Below, piece by piece: positions 60,552-64,000 of a DNA stretch of 64,000 bases. Numbering within the stretch: the stretch's first letter is position 1; every line of letters begins with the position of its first letter. A program made the position numbers and the translations under genes. Under the pieces are notes generated by a model, which saw nothing but the letters and a program-made list of their open reading frames with translations, did not search any database and was not told the origin of the DNA. This DNA is from Bacillus norwichensis (GTDB lineage Bacteria; Bacillota; Bacilli; Bacillales; Bacillaceae_C). The stretch is taken from contig NZ_JACSPV010000010.1 of the NCBI RefSeq assembly GCF_014836955.1, positions 1 to 64,000 on the forward strand, read 5' to 3'.

Positions 60552-61203
60552 AATGATCATACGTGAACAAATTGCCAAAAGAGCTGAGAAGGAGATTAAA
60601 AGCGGCGACTATGTGAATTTAGGTATTGGCATTCCAACCCTTGTAGCGAATTTTATTCCAAAAGATAAACAGGTAGTTTTACAATCTGAAAATGGATTAT
60701 TGGGAATCGGTCCTTATCCTACTAAAGAAGAGGTTGACCCTGACTTGATTAATGCAGGCAAAGAAACGATTACGGCGATAGATGGTGCGGCGTTTTTTGA
60801 CAGTGCTGAATCATTTGGAATGATCCGAGGCGGTCATATCGATGTGGCGATTTTGGGAGCGATGGAGGTATCTGAAACAGGAGATTTAGCCAACTGGATG
60901 ATTCCCGGAAAAATGATTAAGGGAATGGGCGGGGCGATGGACCTTGTACATGGTGCCAAGAAAATTATTGTCATCATGGAACACACAGATAAACAAGGAA
61001 ATCCCAAAATATTAAAATCTTGCACTCTCCCTTTAACTGGTAAAGAAGTAGTGCATCGGATCATTACAGATCGAGCAGTAATGGATATTACTGAGAAGGG
61101 ATTAACATTGATCGAAATTACAGAAGGTTATACGGTAGAAGATATTAAAACTTCTGTCGAACCTGAACTCATCATTAGCGAAGGGATTATGCAAAATCAT
61201 TAA
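60532..61203 (+). CDS. scoB: 3-oxoacid CoA-transferase subunit B
   Basis: Beta subunit of about 223 residues with the catalytic Glu in [13 protein letters not shown] (S-ENG-L-G motif), and [13 protein letters not shown] and [15 protein letters not shown]. Start is taken at ATG 60532 (MNLNQNKM); GAAGGGGGA is very close to it, so TTG 60538 is an alternative. Overlaps scoA, so translation is coupled. Completes acetone breakdown to acetoacetyl-CoA, which thiolase (not in this window) can split. Confidence 0.94.
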   Translation: MNLNQNKMIIREQIAKRAEKEIKSGDYVNLGIGIPTLVANFIPKDKQVVLQSENGLLGIGPYPTKEEVDPDLINAGKETITAIDGAAFFDSAESFGMIRGGHIDVAILGAMEVSETGDLANWMIPGKMIKGMGGAMDLVHGAKKIIVIMEHTDKQGNPKILKSCTLPLTGKEVVHRIITDRAVMDITEKGLTLIEITEGYTVEDIKTSVEPELIISEGIMQNH

Positions 61204-61206
61204 TAA

Positions 61207-61251
61207 GCGGAGAAACGGTCTATCCTTTAAGTCGGATAAACCGTTTCTCCT
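61207..61251. terminator. Bidirectional terminator between scoB and the regulator gene
   Basis: GGAGAAACGGT...ATCC pairs with GGAT...ACCGTTTCTCC, flanked by TTACG and A/T runs. Serves the two convergent genes. Confidence 0.8.
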
Positions 61252-63185
61252 TACGTAACTTTTAGTTGGTATTTCTCAATTTTTCGATAAAGGGTTGTCC
61301 TGGCAATTTTGCAGCGCCTTGCAACTTCAGAAAGATTTCCTCCTGTTTCCTCGATCAACTGTTTAATTTTATTCTTTTCCTCTTGCTCCAAAACGGTAAG
61401 TTCATGATGTTCACTGATCAACCCCTGACTACTGTCTCTAAAAAAATCTGGCAAAGAATCCATTGTAATGTGGTTATTACTGCAAAAAAGCACTGCATAC
61501 TCAATTGTATTAGTTAGCTCTCGAATGTTCCCAGGCCAGTGGTATTGATTCAGCAATGAAAGAACTTCGTTCCCGATTGTCGGTACTGGTTTATCGTGTT
61601 TTTTTGCATAATGGATAATGTAATATCGAGTAAGGAGAGGAATATCTTCCTTTCGCTCTCTGAGCGAAGGCAGTTGAAACTCTACGACATTAAGTCTGTA
61701 ATATAGATCTTCCCGAAATTTCCTTTCTGCAATCAGCTCCCTCATATTTCTATTTGTCGCCGCTATAATACGAACATCAACTTTCTTCGAACGAGATGTG
61801 CCAAGCCTTACGATTTCTTTTTCCTGTAACACTCGTAAAAGATGTACTTGCAAATCAAGTGGCATCTCACCAATTTCATCTAACAATAAAGTTCCACCAT
61901 CGGCTTCTTCGAATCTTCCGGCTTTCCCCTTAGGGTTTCCGCCAGTAAAAGCACCAGGCTCATAGCCAAACAATTCACTTGCCATTAGTTCTTTCGGTAT
62001 GGCCCCGCAATTTATAGCAATGAACGGTGATTGACTGCGTGAACTTTCTTTGTGGATGGCTCTAGCGAATACTTCCTTTCCAGTTCCGCTTTCCCCAGTA
62101 AGAAGAATGGAAACGTTAGTTGGCGCTACTATTTTCGCCCTGGCGATTAGTTGATTCATTGGTTGGGAATTTCCAATGATTCGCCCCCAATAAGTATAAT
62201 TTCTTATTTGATTAGTTTTTTCTAAATGAAGCAAATAACCGATTCTTTCCGAACCTTGAACAATCACTTGAATAAATACCTTGATTTGAAGGGAGGGGAC
62301 ATCCAACTCCCATTCATATTCATTATTTGTAAGTAATGAATTTCGAATATGGTGAAACTCTTGATGGGCAGCCAATTGTTTCCAGTGGTCAATTTGCAAT
62401 AAAAAAAGGCATTTTGGGTCTGCATGGACGATATTTAACATTTCGTCAAGCATGATAACACTATCCGATTTCCACTTATTGACAAAGCCTTCATAAAATT
62501 TCTGTAACTGATGTCGCTGTTTAAGTGAATGCGTTTTAAAGTTATGTTGGATCATCTTTGATATATTTTGTACTACACTGAGAGAATGAGGTTGAACAAG
62601 CTGTCTTGGTCCGGTTAAATCGATAATACCTAGAACTTTCCCTGTTAAAGGGTCCTTGATTGGAGCCGCTGAACATATCCATGGATGAACACCTTCACAA
62701 TAATGTTCATGTGAAAAAATTTGAATAGGGTGGCCGACTGCCAATCCAGTTCCAATTGCATTTGATCCGGCAGCTTTTTCACTCCAGTCTGCGCCGCGAA
62801 TGAAACTCATCTCTGCAGCCTGTTGCTTTATCTTTTGGTCCCCCTCCAAATGTATGATTGTTCCTTTATCATCAGCAAGGGTAATAAGGTGTCCAGTGCC
62901 CTGTACTTGCTGATGTAACGATTCAACAATGGGGAGAGACGCTTTATACATTTCCGAATGACTTAAGGTTTCGTCTAAACGTTGATCATCAATGATGATG
63001 GAGGTTTGCTTTTGGAGTGGATCGACCTGATATTCCTCACATCTTTTCCAAGATTGGTATATGGTTTGCCGTACTTTAACCGGCTTCTGCTTATCAGAAA
63101 CAAAATATCCCCATTGGGATTCCAACTCTCTCATTTTCACATGAAGATTATCGGTTGAGTGAAGTGCCAAATATGTATTCACCAA
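61251..63185 (-). CDS. acxR: Sigma-54-dependent transcriptional activator (AcoR/AcxR-like)
   Basis: A ~644-residue enhancer-binding protein. N-terminal region with GAF domain (about 70-230; GADWSEKAAGSNAIGTGLAV), a PAS-like part (about 230-330), AAA+ domain (about 335-570) with GESGTGKEVFARAIH, the sigma-54-contacting loop GAFTGG (GAFTGA in most families) and GGTLLLDEIGEMP, and a C-terminal Fis-type HTH (GNLSEVARRCKIARTTLYRK). The frame is open from 63218, but AAGGGGG is placed for TTG 63185. Located convergent to scoB. It most likely activates acxABC from the sigma-54 promoter at 54754. Confidence 0.9.
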   Translation of the reverse strand: MVNTYLALHSTDNLHVKMRELESQWGYFVSDKQKPVKVRQTIYQSWKRCEEYQVDPLQKQTSIIIDDQRLDETLSHSEMYKASLPIVESLHQQVQGTGHLITLADDKGTIIHLEGDQKIKQQAAEMSFIRGADWSEKAAGSNAIGTGLAVGHPIQIFSHEHYCEGVHPWICSAAPIKDPLTGKVLGIIDLTGPRQLVQPHSLSVVQNISKMIQHNFKTHSLKQRHQLQKFYEGFVNKWKSDSVIMLDEMLNIVHADPKCLFLLQIDHWKQLAAHQEFHHIRNSLLTNNEYEWELDVPSLQIKVFIQVIVQGSERIGYLLHLEKTNQIRNYTYWGRIIGNSQPMNQLIARAKIVAPTNVSILLTGESGTGKEVFARAIHKESSRSQSPFIAINCGAIPKELMASELFGYEPGAFTGGNPKGKAGRFEEADGGTLLLDEIGEMPLDLQVHLLRVLQEKEIVRLGTSRSKKVDVRIIAATNRNMRELIAERKFREDLYYRLNVVEFQLPSLRERKEDIPLLTRYYIIHYAKKHDKPVPTIGNEVLSLLNQYHWPGNIRELTNTIEYAVLFCSNNHITMDSLPDFFRDSSQGLISEHHELTVLEQEEKNKIKQLIEETGGNLSEVARRCKIARTTLYRKIEKYQLKVT

Positions 63186-63537
63186 TGCATGTCCCCCTTC
63201 GATAGACTCACAGATCAAAAAAGACTTCTACAAATACAAAAATGAAAGGACAATTTAGTCATTGGCATAAGAAGCGATCAATACCATTATATTTTAAATT
63301 TTTAGACTCGTCAAATAACTAAACGCGTGTCTATGCATTTTTACTATGATAACTTTGCCAAAGAATTGAGAGAATGAATATTACTTTGATTTTAATATGC
63401 AGGCTGAACGAGTTATTTTAATTTTAATCAGTACAATAAATATGTGGATTTACCTCCGTAGACATGTGCTATTAAAGTTATTGTGAAATTCCGCATAACA
63501 TGTATAATCAATCTATAATTAAGGGAGGTTTATGCAA
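63186..63537. other. Divergent intergenic region between acxR and the BASS gene
   Basis: About 350 bases without a supported gene. A TATAAT is visible near 63502, about 35 bases before the transporter start. No sigma-54 element was found in front of the transporter. Confidence 0.4.
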
Positions 63538-64000
63538 TTGAAGATGTTAGATAGGATTAGCCAATTTGCAGGCAATACCTTCGCAATATGGGTATTGTTA
63601 TTTGCAGCATTGGCATTTTTTATGCCAGGCGGTTTTACGTGGATTGCACCTTACATATCTATTCTTCTTGGAATTATTATGTTCGGGATGGGTATGACAT
63701 TATCTGTGGACGATTTTAAAGAAGTATTAAAGCATCCGAAAAAAGTGGCGATTGGTGTCCTTGCGCAATTTACGATTATGCCACTCATCGCTTTTGGACT
63801 TGCTGTTGGATTTAAGCTGCCGCCTGAAGTTGCGGCAGGTGTCATCCTTGTAGGTTGCTGCCCTGGGGGTACTTCATCAAACGTTATGACCTTTTTGGCA
63901 AGAGGGAATGTGGCCTTATCTGTTGCCATCACATCTTGCACCACGTTATTGGCACCTTTTGTAACGCCTGCATTGATTCTATGGCTGGCTAGCAAATGGC
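63538..64000 (+). CDS. yocS: Bile acid:sodium symporter family transporter (YocS-like), incomplete at window edge
   Basis: The frame stays open to the last base, so only the first ~154 residues are visible. It shows hydrophobic helices and the BASS signatures [40 protein letters not shown] and [24 protein letters not shown] proteins carry organic anions (pyruvate, bile acids, pantothenate) with Na+; substrate here is unknown. AGGGAGG is best spaced for TTG 63538 ([10 protein letters not shown]); ATG 63532 is only 3 bases away from it. In B. subtilis yocS lies near odhAB; here it follows the acetone cluster. Confidence 0.88.
   Translation, partial: MKMLDRISQFAGNTFAIWVLLFAALAFFMPGGFTWIAPYISILLGIIMFGMGMTLSVDDFKEVLKHPKKVAIGVLAQFTIMPLIAFGLAVGFKLPPEVAAGVILVGCCPGGTSSNVMTFLARGNVALSVAITSCTTLLAPFVTPALILWLASKW

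Overview
This window looks like a chromosomal segment of a low-GC, endospore-forming member of the Bacillaceae (Bacillus, Mesobacillus or Cytobacillus-like). The evidence is strong AGGAGG-type ribosome binding sites with many TTG and GTG starts, U-tailed hairpin terminators, sporulation and germination genes (GerT, CwlJ, Sda, a 2Duf-type operon), a Rok-like nucleoid protein, and gene neighbourhoods that resemble Bacillus subtilis (gerT, odhAB, yojN-yojO; ykoGH with PepSY proteins). No rRNA, tRNA, prophage, intact insertion sequence or CRISPR array was seen. Most of it is core or niche-adaptive chromosome carrying dispersed non-coding repeats.

Layout. 0.4-3.3 kb: a cation/proton antiporter and an MFS exporter, convergent. 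3.4-8.5 kb: gerT with a sigma-K-like promoter, then odhA and odhB (2-oxoglutarate dehydrogenase E1 and E2). 8.6-12.5 kb: a DinB-family protein, a 40-residue Sda, an aldehyde dehydrogenase and Rok. 12.5-17.2 kb: a MoxR/VWA pair (YojN/YojO) and a TPM/LemA pair. 17.3-20.1 kb: moaA-moeA-mobB for molybdenum cofactor. 20.1-24.7 kb: UPF0180, DUF1033, an Fsr-type MFS transporter, TrhO and an AI-2E-family permease. 24.8-26.2 kb: two DUF1657 proteins and a DUF421-DUF1657 fusion (2Duf type, spore heat-resistance family). 26.2-31.4 kb: the ABC-F protein YkpA and a YkoGH-like two-component system with two PepSY proteins. 31.9-34.5 kb: YdjO, a Rieske-flavoprotein (YhfW) and a small membrane-anchored protein. 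34.8-41.2 kb: a DUF485/sodium-solute symporter pair, a LytS/LytTR two-component system, and a second DUF485/symporter pair behind a cre site. 41.6-42.5 kb: two gene remnants joined head to head. 43-46.7 kb: metA, a GalT-like protein, cwlJ, and a small protein kinase behind a yybP-ykoY (manganese) riboswitch. 47-49.7 kb: cytochrome bd oxidase cydA-cydB-cydS with a Rex-like operator. 50.3-54.2 kb: a sulfide/persulfide oxidation operon (SQR, DUF1641, CstB-like) and a MOSC protein. 54.8-63.2 kb: acetone carboxylase (acxABC) with a sigma-54 promoter, a CoA-transferase (scoAB) and a sigma-54 activator. The window ends inside a BASS-family transporter (YocS-like).

The clearest functional units are: acetone to acetoacetate to acetoacetyl-CoA (acxABC, then scoAB, with the enhancer-binding regulator downstream); sulfide to persulfide to sulfite/thiosulfate (SQR plus CstB-like); low-oxygen respiration by cytochrome bd under a Rex-like site; and carboxylate uptake with a dedicated sensor pair. 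The most unusual signals are a Mn-type riboswitch placed before a protein kinase gene, a dispersed repeat whose hairpin shows a compensatory base-pair change, and a 58-bp repeat family that is tandem in places.
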